Shown: in pieces, positions 6,960-12,536 of the stretch
Layout of the letters: every line of letters starts with the position of its first letter
How positions within the stretch are numbered: position 1 is the stretch's first letter
From: Candidatus Shapirobacteria bacterium UBA2283
GTDB lineage: Bacteria; Patescibacteriota; Microgenomatia; UBA12405
DNA: 13,969 nucleotides
Reading direction: 5' to 3'
Assembly: GCA_002345725.1 (NCBI GenBank)
Contig: DDWP01000088.1
Span: 36,379-50,347, forward strand
Program-made: the position numbers and the translations under genes
The notes under the pieces: model-generated
Database searches by the model: none
The model's input: the letters and a program-made list of their open reading frames with translations, nothing else
What the model was told of the DNA's origin: nothing

Positions 6960-7187
6960 AGTATCTTTCCGAGCAAGAGTATCATTTACTCTATATTCAG
7001 CGACCATTTCCTCTATTGATCTGTACTTCGTCACACGCTGACCCTTATGGACGGTTACAGGGTCAAGTAACTTAATCTTCCCTTCTGAACCAGGAGTAGA
7101 AACACGGGACGAAAGTCTAGATGCCCTTTCAGTATCTATATCTGGTCTCTCTGTCCTTATTTGGGCTAATAGTTTATCGAGTGACAT
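6939..7187 (-). CDS. Small hypothetical protein, 82 aa
   Basis: A short soluble protein with a charged, helix-prone N-terminal half (MSLDKLLAQIRTERPDID) and a middle segment KIKLLDPVTVHKGQRV, followed by another likely helix (SIEEMVAEYRVNDTLAR). I do not recognise a family. The ATG at 7187 is chosen because a near-perfect promoter sits 7 nt before it; the frame extends 12 codons upstream, but through that promoter. Its last 21 nt overlap the end of metG in the convergent direction. It lies 40 nt after another small unknown gene on the same strand that has its own promoter signal. Confidence 0.7.
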   Translation of the reverse strand: MSLDKLLAQIRTERPDIDTERASRLSSRVSTPGSEGKIKLLDPVTVHKGQRVTKYRSIEEMVAEYRVNDTLARKDTSSDPRK

Positions 7188-7194
7188 AATACAT

Positions 7195-7223
7195 ATTATA
7201 TACGTAATATTATAAGATTTCAA
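7195..7223 (-). promoter_or_regulatory. Strong sigma70-type promoter for the 82-aa gene, leaderless
   Basis: Minus-strand TTGAAA (7223-7218), 17-bp spacer, consensus TATAAT (7200-7195), then 7 nt to the ATG at 7187. The predicted start site falls on the start codon. This is the best promoter match in the window. Confidence 0.7.
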
Positions 7224-7227
7224 TTAT

Positions 7228-7446
7228 TCAACCAGTGCGATGCTTAGGTCGATAGTTTAGACGTTTACTAAGTATATCGACCGCCATACCTTCTACAAAC
7301 TCAACATCGCCTGGACTAGGTTTGGGAGTAGATTGTTCAAAGGAATCTAACTGTCTTCTGATTAAACTGAGTGCTCGTGGTAATGACTCTTGTTGATTGA
7401 TACTGCTGATACTCAGTACAGTCTCAACTAAAAGGTTTGATGGCAT
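7228..7446 (-). CDS. Small hypothetical protein, 72 aa
   Basis: A short protein that looks mostly helical (LLVETVLSISSINQQESLPRALSLIRRQLDSF), then a Pro/Ser linker (STPKPSPGD), a second helix (VEFVEGMAVDILSKRL) and a basic tail (NYRPKHRTG). There is no transmembrane segment or recognisable motif. I chose ATG 7446 rather than the TTG one codon upstream because an extended -10 box lies 6 nt before it. It ends 40 nt before the next small gene and begins 40 nt after the SDR stop, all on the minus strand. Function unknown. Confidence 0.6.
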   Translation of the reverse strand: MPSNLLVETVLSISSINQQESLPRALSLIRRQLDSFEQSTPKPSPGDVEFVEGMAVDILSKRLNYRPKHRTG

Positions 7447-7452
7447 CAACCT

Positions 7453-7461
7453 ATTCTAGCA
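7453..7461 (-). promoter_or_regulatory. Extended -10 promoter for the 72-aa gene, leaderless
   Basis: Minus-strand TGCTAGAAT (7461-7453): TGn plus TAGAAT, with one mismatch to TATAAT, followed by 6 nt and the ATG at 7446. No -35 box is evident, which is normal for extended -10 promoters. Confidence 0.5.
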
Positions 7462-7486
7462 AACTCTGGTTGAAAATAGGATAAAC

Positions 7487-8227
7487 CTAGCGAAGGGTCC
7501 ATCCACCGTCGACGACGATAACTTGTCCAGTGATGTAGTCAGCGTTATTTGAAGCCAAGAATATGACTGATTGGGCAATATCTTCAGGTACACCGAATCT
7601 CTTTAGAGGGATGGCTCCGATAGTCCCCTGCTTCATCTCATCTGTCATAGCACCAGTTGCACCGGGAGACTCAATGGCTCCGGGAGCAACAGCATTAACA
7701 TTTATTTTTCTACTAGCTAATTCTAGAGCTAGAGTCCTGGTTAGACCATTTACTCCACCTTTTGAAGCGCAGTAATGAGTCAAGCCTTCAAATCCAACAA
7801 GCGAGGCAATAGAAGAAATATTAACTATTTTCCCCCCATCAGGCATAACCTTAGCAGAAGCTTGGGAACAGAGAAAAACACTTTTTAAATTGACATCAAT
7901 AACTTTGTCCCAATCTGATTCAGATAAGTCCATAAAAGGTTTGAACGGGAAAATACCGGCATTGTTGACGAGTATGTCTAATTTGCCAAACTTAGAGATA
8001 GTTTCAGAAACGAGGTGGTCTACTTGATCTTTTTGAGAAACATCACAACTAACAGCAAGGGCTTTTACTCCCAACTTTTCGATTTCAATAACAGCTGATT
8101 CACAACCAGATTGTTCCAAATCACTAACAACAACATTACATCCTTCTTTGGCTAGGGCCATAGCAATACCAAGTCCAATACCTTGTTTGGCACCGGTGAC
8201 GATAGCTACTTTATCTTTTAACAACAT
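7487..8227 (-). CDS. Short-chain dehydrogenase/reductase (FabG-like)
   Basis: A 246-aa classical SDR oxidoreductase. The Rossmann motif TGAKQGIG is at 11-18, NNAG at 88-91, Asn113 (DVNLKS) follows, and the catalytic Ser139, Tyr152 and Lys156 lie in NISS and YCASK; the C-terminus has ITGQVIVVDGGW. All catalytic residues are present. Asp36 after the second beta strand (VVVSDLE) favours NAD(H) over NADP(H), which argues against a standard fatty-acid FabG and for an alcohol, sugar or hydroxy-acid dehydrogenase. No other fatty-acid genes are nearby, and the substrate cannot be told from sequence. It diverges from tatD across a 43-nt gap with a palindromic -10 element; the predicted leader is about 30 nt, so unlike many neighbours it would not be leaderless. 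Confidence 0.9.
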   Translation of the reverse strand: MLLKDKVAIVTGAKQGIGLGIAMALAKEGCNVVVSDLEQSGCESAVIEIEKLGVKALAVSCDVSQKDQVDHLVSETISKFGKLDILVNNAGIFPFKPFMDLSESDWDKVIDVNLKSVFLCSQASAKVMPDGGKIVNISSIASLVGFEGLTHYCASKGGVNGLTRTLALELASRKINVNAVAPGAIESPGATGAMTDEMKQGTIGAIPLKRFGVPEDIAQSVIFLASNNADYITGQVIVVDGGWTLR

Positions 8228-8255
8228 GAGTATTTTTAAATATTTAAATTTGTAA

Positions 8256-8271
8256 TGATATGATCATAGCA
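8256..8271. promoter_or_regulatory. Palindromic two-way extended -10 element between the SDR gene and tatD
   Basis: The 10-bp palindrome TATGATCATA (8259-8268) offers TATGAT on both strands. Plus strand: TGATATGAT (8256-8264), then 6 nt to the tatD ATG at 8271. Minus strand: TGCTATGAT (8271-8263), giving the SDR gene a leader of about 30 nt. Both have the TGn extension. The two -10 boxes share bases, so they cannot be opened at the same time. Confidence 0.55.
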
Positions 8272-8957
8272 TGATCGATACCCACTCCCATATATCTACA
8301 GACATCGGTAAGCTAGATTTTGTAGTGTTGTCGGGAAGTAATATTGAAGATTCAAAAAATAATCTTAAGATGGCAAAAGCTGATAAGAGACTAAAAGCAG
8401 CCATTGGTATTCACCCACAGGAAGTTGGCGATAATTTTGAAGCATTGGAAAAGATGATGTGTGATCAGGTGGTAGCGGTAGGAGAATGTGGATTGGAGTT
8501 TACTGACGGGGTAGACAGAGAAAAACAAATTAAATTATTTGAATCACAGATAGAATTATCGATGAAACACAATAAACCTCTAATAGTCCATAGCCGTAAG
8601 GCGAGTGATGAGACTCTAGAAATATTAAAAAAATATAATTGTAGAGGAGTGATTCATTGTTATACTGGGGGGATTAAAAGAATCAAAAACGTACCTGAAA
8701 GTTTTTATTTTGGTATTGATGGAAATTTAACTTATGAAAGTGGACTACAAGAAGTAGCAAAGAGTATCCCTAAAGACAGACTAGTACTTGAAACTGACTC
8801 CCCCTTTCTAACCCCAATACCTCATAGGGGTGAAATTAATAGACCAGAATGGGTAGAATTTGTCTACCAAGAAGTGGCTAGGATATGGGAAATGAGCTTT
8901 GAAGAAGCGGAAAAGATAATCGATAATAATGCCAGAACTTTATTTCAAATAGTCTGA
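8271..8957 (+). CDS. tatD: TatD-family metal-dependent hydrolase (putative deoxyribonuclease)
   Basis: A 228-aa TIM-barrel metallohydrolase. Metal ligands and motifs of the TatD family are in order: HSH (H5, H7 in DTHSHI), GIHP (46-49), GECGLEF with Glu72, VHSR with His107, IHCYTG with His129, and TDSPFL with Asp176. The C-terminus NNARTLFQIV matches the usual NxxxLF ending. Family members act as metal-dependent 3'-5' exonucleases or DNA-repair nucleases; the cellular substrate here is not shown. At 228 aa it is shorter than the usual 255-265; the N-terminal half is compact. The extended -10 box 6 nt before the ATG predicts a leaderless mRNA. Its last 18 nt overlap the convergent thioredoxin-fold gene. 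Confidence 0.93.
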   Translation: MIDTHSHISTDIGKLDFVVLSGSNIEDSKNNLKMAKADKRLKAAIGIHPQEVGDNFEALEKMMCDQVVAVGECGLEFTDGVDREKQIKLFESQIELSMKHNKPLIVHSRKASDETLEILKKYNCRGVIHCYTGGIKRIKNVPESFYFGIDGNLTYESGLQEVAKSIPKDRLVLETDSPFLTPIPHRGEINRPEWVEFVYQEVARIWEMSFEEAEKIIDNNARTLFQIV

Positions 8958-9182
8958 GATAATAGCTTCGAGCTCTTTGATAGAAGGATACTTGTCGATA
9001 AGAGCGACTTCATTGTCGATTAAAAGAATAGTATTACCGGTAAGACCTCGAGCATAAGCTTTATTTAGATCCTTACTATATTCAGGGTCATTGTCAATCT
9101 GTAGACGCTGACAAACAGACTCAATATCAGCAAATAATTTTTTACCTTGAGGTAGACCTCGATCAAATAGTTGTATTCTCAT
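8940..9182 (-). CDS. Thioredoxin-fold protein lacking the CxxC active site
   Basis: An 80-aa protein with the layout of the small glutaredoxin-like or thioredoxin_3-type family: MRIQLFDRG (strand 1), a helix after the active-site loop (KKLFADIESVCQRLQI), then GNTILLIDNEVALIDKYPSIKELEAIISDYL (strands 3 and 4 and final helix). Where relatives have GCPxCKK this protein has GLPQGKK (residues 9-15): both cysteines are replaced, and the cis-Pro expected before strand 3 appears to be Asn-Thr. It therefore should not do thiol-disulfide exchange; the fold may serve binding instead. The gene lies 3 nt after folD, and an extended -10 at the end of folD may give it its own transcript. The fold assignment is a pattern call, so an unrelated small alpha/beta protein is possible. 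Confidence 0.65.
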   Translation of the reverse strand: MRIQLFDRGLPQGKKLFADIESVCQRLQIDNDPEYSKDLNKAYARGLTGNTILLIDNEVALIDKYPSIKELEAIISDYLK

Positions 9183-9185
9183 AAA

Positions 9186-9932
9186 CTATTCTACCATTGT
9201 CATATTTTCCAAAAGACAGGCGATGGTCATAGGACCGACTCCACCGAAAGTTGGGGTAATATAGCTAGAAAGTGGTGCTACTTGCTCAAAATCTACATCA
9301 CCATTGGCAACGTCGACAACGATAGCCTCTGGTTTTATATACTGGGCTGTGACTAAGTTTTTAACTCCGGTGGCGGAAACTAATAGATCTGCTTTTTGGC
9401 AGACCTCTGGCAAACTTTTAGTTTTGTCGTTACACAAAGTGACAGTGACACGCCTTTTCTCTAAAGCTTTTTTGAGAGGAATACCAATAAGAGGACTGTC
9501 GTTAATTATTACCGCATTTTTACCTGATAAGCTAATATGATATTCATCAAGAAGACGAATAATCCCTTTAACTACGGCTGGCAAAAATAGAGAATTTTCA
9601 GCTAGACCATCAACGTCTTTGTTTCTAGAAATAGCATTGAGAATTTTTGACCTATTAAGATGTGGCGGCAATGGCAGTTGGACAAAGAAACCGGTAACAT
9701 CAACGTCATTATTTAGATTGTTGATTAAGGTAAGTATGTCTGGAGTCGGGGTAATGGTTGGTAAATGATGGACTACACAGTTCAGACCTATTTGCCGGCA
9801 TTTCTCTTTTTTTAAAGAAACGTATTTGAGACTAGCAGGGTCGTCACCAACTAAGATGATATGGAGTGAACCAGTAGGTCTAATGGAGGCAAGGATTTTT
9901 TCGGAAAGGGAACGACCGTCTAAAAGAATCAT
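9186..9932 (-). CDS. folD: Bifunctional methylenetetrahydrofolate dehydrogenase/cyclohydrolase FolD, divergent form
   Basis: A 248-aa FolD, which interconverts methylene-, methenyl- and formyl-tetrahydrofolate. The catalytic residues are kept: Tyr37 and Lys41 (YVSLK), Gln85 (VQLPLP) and Asp108 (KDVDGL). GGVGPMT (230-236) is also intact. Three usually conserved segments are altered: PCTPxG before the linker helix reads PAVVKG (119-124), the NADP loop G(R/A)SxxVG reads NDSPLIG (144-150), and TPVPGGVG reads TPTFGGVG. It is about 35-40 residues shorter than E. coli FolD, mostly at the N-terminus. The protein is probably active, but cofactor choice may differ from the standard NADP. The start overlaps the map stop as ATGA, so it is coupled to methionine aminopeptidase; both serve N-terminal formyl-methionine metabolism. 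Confidence 0.9.
   Translation of the reverse strand: MILLDGRSLSEKILASIRPTGSLHIILVGDDPASLKYVSLKKEKCRQIGLNCVVHHLPTITPTPDILTLINNLNNDVDVTGFFVQLPLPPHLNRSKILNAISRNKDVDGLAENSLFLPAVVKGIIRLLDEYHISLSGKNAVIINDSPLIGIPLKKALEKRRVTVTLCNDKTKSLPEVCQKADLLVSATGVKNLVTAQYIKPEAIVVDVANGDVDFEQVAPLSSYITPTFGGVGPMTIACLLENMTMVE
9188..9196 (-). promoter_or_regulatory. Possible extended -10 promoter for the thioredoxin-fold gene, inside the folD end
   Basis: Minus-strand TGGTAGAAT (9196-9188) ends 5 nt before the ATG at 9182. Its last base is the first base of the folD TAG stop. It has the same geometry as the other leaderless starts here, but it lies in coding DNA, so a chance match is possible. Confidence 0.4.
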
Positions 9933-10687
9933 GATTGGGTTAAAATTTCAGCGCCGGTGTCGGTAACTAATATAGTATGTTCAAACTGGGCGGAAAGTGA
10001 ACCATCACGAGTACGGACAGTCCAACCGTCTTGCGGGTCGATAGTGACGTGCCAATCAGTACCAGCATTAACCATCGGCTCGATAGTGAAAGTCATACCT
10101 GGCTTGAGGGTAATGTCGCCCTCCGGATTGGTGTTGTGGAATACGAAAGGATCCTCGTGAAATTTTAAGCCAACACCATGACCGCCAAGATCGCGAACAG
10201 GAGCGTAACCAAAAGGGATTAGATACTTTTCGATAACTTTACCAACACAATCATTTAGTGATTTACCAGGACGAATAGAATTTATGGCTATGTCAAGAGA
10301 ATTTTTGGTACGAACAATGAGATCCTTAGCTGATTGGCTAATATTACCAACAGGGTAAGTGGCTGAGGTGTCTCCATAATAACCGTCAAGAATAGTGGTG
10401 ACGTCGATATTGATAATATCGCCTTCTTTTAGAACATCTTTGGTTGAGGGTATACCATGGCAGACAACATTATTGATTGAAGTGCAAATACTTTTAGGGA
10501 AACCACCATAGTTAAGGGGGGCAGCAATAGCTCCGTGGCCAGAAATGAATTTAACAGCCAGTTCATTCAATTCTTCAGTATTAATTCCCGGCTTAACAAA
10601 AGTTGACAGATAGTCTAGGGTCTGGGCAGCAAGACGAGATGATTTACGAATTCCATCTATTTGACTTGCGTTTTTGATGATGACCAC
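9929..10687 (-). CDS. map: Methionine aminopeptidase type I
   Basis: A 252-aa metallopeptidase that removes the initiator Met from nascent proteins. The pita-bread fold signature is complete: His77 (CHGIP), and metal ligands Asp95 (INIDVT), Asp106 (GDTSATY), His170 (GGHGVG), Glu203 (TIEPM) and Glu235 (QFEHT). The length matches bacterial type I enzymes (about 250-265). It has no N-terminal zinc-finger extension. The start is a GTG at 10687: no ATG exists near the N-terminus, and a consensus extended -10 box ends 5 nt before it. The gene is first in a map-folD-thioredoxin-fold operon and diverges from sod. Bacterial map is more often beside secY/adk or infA; here it is not. Confidence 0.96.
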   Translation of the reverse strand: MVIIKNASQIDGIRKSSRLAAQTLDYLSTFVKPGINTEELNELAVKFISGHGAIAAPLNYGGFPKSICTSINNVVCHGIPSTKDVLKEGDIINIDVTTILDGYYGDTSATYPVGNISQSAKDLIVRTKNSLDIAINSIRPGKSLNDCVGKVIEKYLIPFGYAPVRDLGGHGVGLKFHEDPFVFHNTNPEGDITLKPGMTFTIEPMVNAGTDWHVTIDPQDGWTVRTRDGSLSAQFEHTILVTDTGAEILTQS

Positions 10688-10692
10688 AGCTG

Positions 10693-10720
10693 ATTATAGC
10701 AAATACTTGACAGAGTCCAA
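10693..10720 (-). promoter_or_regulatory. map promoter with consensus extended -10, leaderless
   Basis: Minus-strand TTGGAC (10720-10715), 16-bp spacer, TATAAT (10698-10693) preceded by TGC, then only 5 nt to the GTG at 10687. The predicted start site lies at or just inside the start codon. The -35 overlaps the sod promoter region on the other strand. Confidence 0.6.
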
Positions 10721-10736
10721 CAACTCCTACTATACT
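10707..10736 (+). promoter_or_regulatory. sod promoter, sigma70-type
   Basis: Consensus TTGACA (10707-10712), 18-bp spacer, TATACT (10731-10736), then 10 nt to the ATG at 10747. A start site near 10743 leaves a leader of only about 4 nt, with no room for a Shine-Dalgarno sequence. Confidence 0.65.
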
Positions 10737-10746
10737 GGTAGTAGAT

Positions 10747-11259
10747 ATGAAACCATTAACCATAAACTCACTCCCCTACGCTTATGATGCCTTGGAACCA
10801 ATAATCTCCAAACAGATTATGGAACTACATCATGATAAACACTATGCTGCTTATGTGAATAATTTTAATTTAGCACTAGAACAGGGAAAAATTAGTAGCT
10901 TTAATTATAATGGTGCGGTAATGCATGATTTATTCTGGAACAACATGAGAGCGCCTATAGATAATAACTTACCACCTGAGGGAATGTTTCCTGATTTTGA
11001 AAAGTTCAAAGCAGAATTTAGTGCTGCTGCAGTAACAGTTGAAGGGTCTGGTTGGGCAGTATTATGGAAAACTGAAAATGGGCTAATGATCGGCCAGTTA
11101 GAAAAACACAATTTACTTGGTCTAAATGGGGCTGTGCCTGTACTTGCTTTAGATGTCTGGGAACATGCCTATTATCTTGATTATTTAAACGATAGGAAAG
11201 GCTATATTGAGAAATGGTGGTCTGTGGTAAACTGGGACGATGTTAAAAAAAGAATTTAA
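10747..11259 (+). CDS. sod: Superoxide dismutase, Fe/Mn family
   Basis: A 170-aa SOD that converts superoxide to hydrogen peroxide and oxygen. Metal ligands: His28 (MELHHDKHYAAYV), His60 (MHDLFWNNM), and Asp136 and His140 (LDVWEHAYY). The gateway Tyr36 is present, and the end WWSVVNWDDV is typical. It is shorter than most family members (about 190-205), with a compressed loop between the two helices of the N-terminal domain. The residues that usually tell Fe from Mn forms are not the standard ones (KHNLLGLNGAVPVL), so metal choice is left open; cambialistic use is possible. No signal peptide, so it is cytoplasmic. It has its own near-consensus promoter and overlaps the following methyltransferase gene by 20 nt. 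Its presence near an oxygen-sensitive 2-oxoacid:ferredoxin oxidoreductase fits an anaerobe with oxygen defence. Confidence 0.95.
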   Translation: MKPLTINSLPYAYDALEPIISKQIMELHHDKHYAAYVNNFNLALEQGKISSFNYNGAVMHDLFWNNMRAPIDNNLPPEGMFPDFEKFKAEFSAAAVTVEGSGWAVLWKTENGLMIGQLEKHNLLGLNGAVPVLALDVWEHAYYLDYLNDRKGYIEKWWSVVNWDDVKKRI

Positions 11260-12010
11260 AAAAGAAACTTCTTGGACTCAAGTAGGAAAATGGTATAACG
11301 GGATTGTGGGTGAGAAAGGTCACTTTTACCACCAGGAGGTAATTATTCCTCACGTATTAAGACTATTAAACCTAAATAGAACTTCGAGGTTGCTAGATTT
11401 GGGTTGTGGACAAGGAATATTGGCTAGAGCTATACCCTCGGAGGTAAATTATTTAGGAATTGATTTAGCAGCTAATTTGGTAGATGAAGCCAGGAAACTT
11501 GATCAAAATCGTAACCATAGTTATGCGGTGGCTGATGTAACTAAAGATTTACCCATAAAATTTTCTGGATTTAGTCAAATAGCAATTATCTTGGCACTAC
11601 AAAATATTAAACACCCATTTAAGGTAATTAAGAACTGTGCGACCCACTTAAATAAGGGAGGAAAGCTAGTGATTGTTTTGAACCATCCAAGTTTTAGGAT
11701 CCCAAAACATAGTGATTGGTTGGTAGATAAAAATACAATGACTCAGTATAGAAAAAATGATATTTATATGTCCCCTTTGGAGATTCCGATAGATAGTAGT
11801 CCGTTTGACAAAAATGACAATGTTAAAACTTGGTCGTTTCATTACCCTCTATCAGCTTATAGCGAGATGCTGTTTGATAATGGTTTTGTAATTGAAAAGA
11901 TTGAAGAATGGGTATCGCCTAAAAAGTCAGAAGGTGGAATGGCAGAAGTTGAGGATAAAGCCCGCAAAGAATTCCCCCTATTTATGGCAATAGTGGCAAA
12001 AAAGATTTAA
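11240..12010 (+). CDS. Class I SAM-dependent methyltransferase
   Basis: A 256-aa methyltransferase with a Rossmann-like core. Motif I LLDLGCGQG is at 51-59, the acidic end of strand 2 is Asp75 (LGIDLA), Asp99 lies in the motif II region (VADV), and LNKGGKLVIVLNHPSF (137-152) forms the strand 5 region with an Asn-His-Pro turn. A long C-terminal portion (about 155-256), with FHYPLSAYSEMLFDNGF, follows the common methyltransferase-11 pattern. The substrate is unknown; small molecules or lipids/quinones are more likely than DNA because no target-recognition domain is present. The start lies 20 nt inside sod. A weak extended -10 look-alike TGGTAAACT (11225-11233) ends 6 nt before the ATG, but it lies within conserved SOD codons and may be chance. 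Confidence 0.88.
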   Translation: MLKKEFKKETSWTQVGKWYNGIVGEKGHFYHQEVIIPHVLRLLNLNRTSRLLDLGCGQGILARAIPSEVNYLGIDLAANLVDEARKLDQNRNHSYAVADVTKDLPIKFSGFSQIAIILALQNIKHPFKVIKNCATHLNKGGKLVIVLNHPSFRIPKHSDWLVDKNTMTQYRKNDIYMSPLEIPIDSSPFDKNDNVKTWSFHYPLSAYSEMLFDNGFVIEKIEEWVSPKKSEGGMAEVEDKARKEFPLFMAIVAKKI

Positions 12011-12026
12011 AACCTGCATATTAGTG

Positions 12027-12035
12027 TGTTACCAT
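12027..12035 (+). promoter_or_regulatory. Possible extended -10 for the 40-aa membrane gene
   Basis: TGTTACCAT (12027-12035) has TGn and TAnnnT with four of six consensus bases, ending 6 nt before the ATG at 12042. Weak alone, but the spacing matches the other leaderless starts in the window. Confidence 0.35.
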
Positions 12036-12041
12036 TTTATG

Positions 12042-12164
12042 ATGAAGAAACAAAATAAAGACACTTTTACTTTTAATAAATTCCTTAAGTTTCAGCTGAG
12101 TTATGAAGTCTTTGGAGGCATATTCCTAATAATATTAGTAGTGGTCATAGCCTTATTTAGTTAG
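12042..12164 (+). CDS. Small single-pass membrane protein, 40 aa
   Basis: A short open frame in the 208-nt gap between the methyltransferase and the next gene. It begins MKKQNKDTFTFNKFLKFQL and ends with a strongly hydrophobic helix, VFGGIFLIILVVVIALF (about residues 23-39), followed by Ser and a TAG stop. A basic, polar N-terminus followed by one C-terminal helix is what a tail-anchored or small regulatory membrane protein looks like. Two ATG codons stand in tandem (12039 and 12042); I chose the second because an extended -10 look-alike ends 6 nt before it. I recognise no family. Evidence for reality is the coherent topology, the promoter spacing and the absence of any other explanation for this gap; random occurrence is still possible. 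Confidence 0.5.
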   Translation: MKKQNKDTFTFNKFLKFQLSYEVFGGIFLIILVVVIALFS

Positions 12165-12205
12165 TTGTGACAGATGCAGAGTGAAGAAAAAACGATTTAG
12201 TGTAG

Positions 12206-12211
12206 TAAAAT
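12206..12211 (+). promoter_or_regulatory. -10 box for the 105-aa gene, leaderless
   Basis: TAAAAT (12206-12211), with one mismatch to TATAAT, lies 7 nt before the ATG at 12219. No clear -35 box or TGn is present. Confidence 0.4.
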
Positions 12212-12218
12212 TGCCCTA

Positions 12219-12536
12219 ATGACGGAATTTCAAGTATTAGTTGAGCAATTGACAGAGGAAGGATTTTTGGCAGAAGTGATTTACACTAGTCAATCAAAAA
12301 AGAGGAAGAGGAAGGGCTTTGTTGAGCTTGGCACAAGAACAGATGTACCAGAAGGGGAAAATGTATCTATTGGTATAGCAAAAGATAGGGAGAATCACGA
12401 CTTTAATATATTAACTACGATTTTTAGATCGCATGGATTGTTGTGGATAAACGAGAGAAGAGTCGACTCAGAGAAAGTATTTGAATATCCTGTGGGAGAT
12501 GTGCCACAAATAAGGGTGTCTGTATTAACCAGTTAG
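12219..12536 (+). CDS. Hypothetical protein, 105 aa
   Basis: A soluble protein of mixed strand and helix pattern with no signal peptide or membrane segment. A helix-like N-terminus (MTEFQVLVEQLTEEGFLAEVIYTS) leads to a very basic patch (SKKRKRKG, residues 26-33) that could contact nucleic acid. The middle (VPEGENVSIGIAKDRENHDFNILTTIF) and end (PQIRVSVLTS) look like beta strands around a hydrophobic core. I recognise no family. It has its own -10 box 7 nt before the ATG. The last 12 nt overlap korB in the convergent direction. Confidence 0.7.
   Translation: MTEFQVLVEQLTEEGFLAEVIYTSQSKKRKRKGFVELGTRTDVPEGENVSIGIAKDRENHDFNILTTIFRSHGLLWINERRVDSEKVFEYPVGDVPQIRVSVLTS

Noticed and set aside
11225..11233. 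TGGTAAACT as a real promoter for the methyltransferase
   Set aside because: Only four of six -10 bases match, and it sits in codons for the conserved SOD end (VVNW), so the match may be forced by protein sequence; mentioned only in the gene entry.
12165..12218. tRNA or small RNA in the gap before the 105-aa gene
   Set aside because: No cloverleaf, no stable hairpin and only 54 nt; the only signal is the -10 box.
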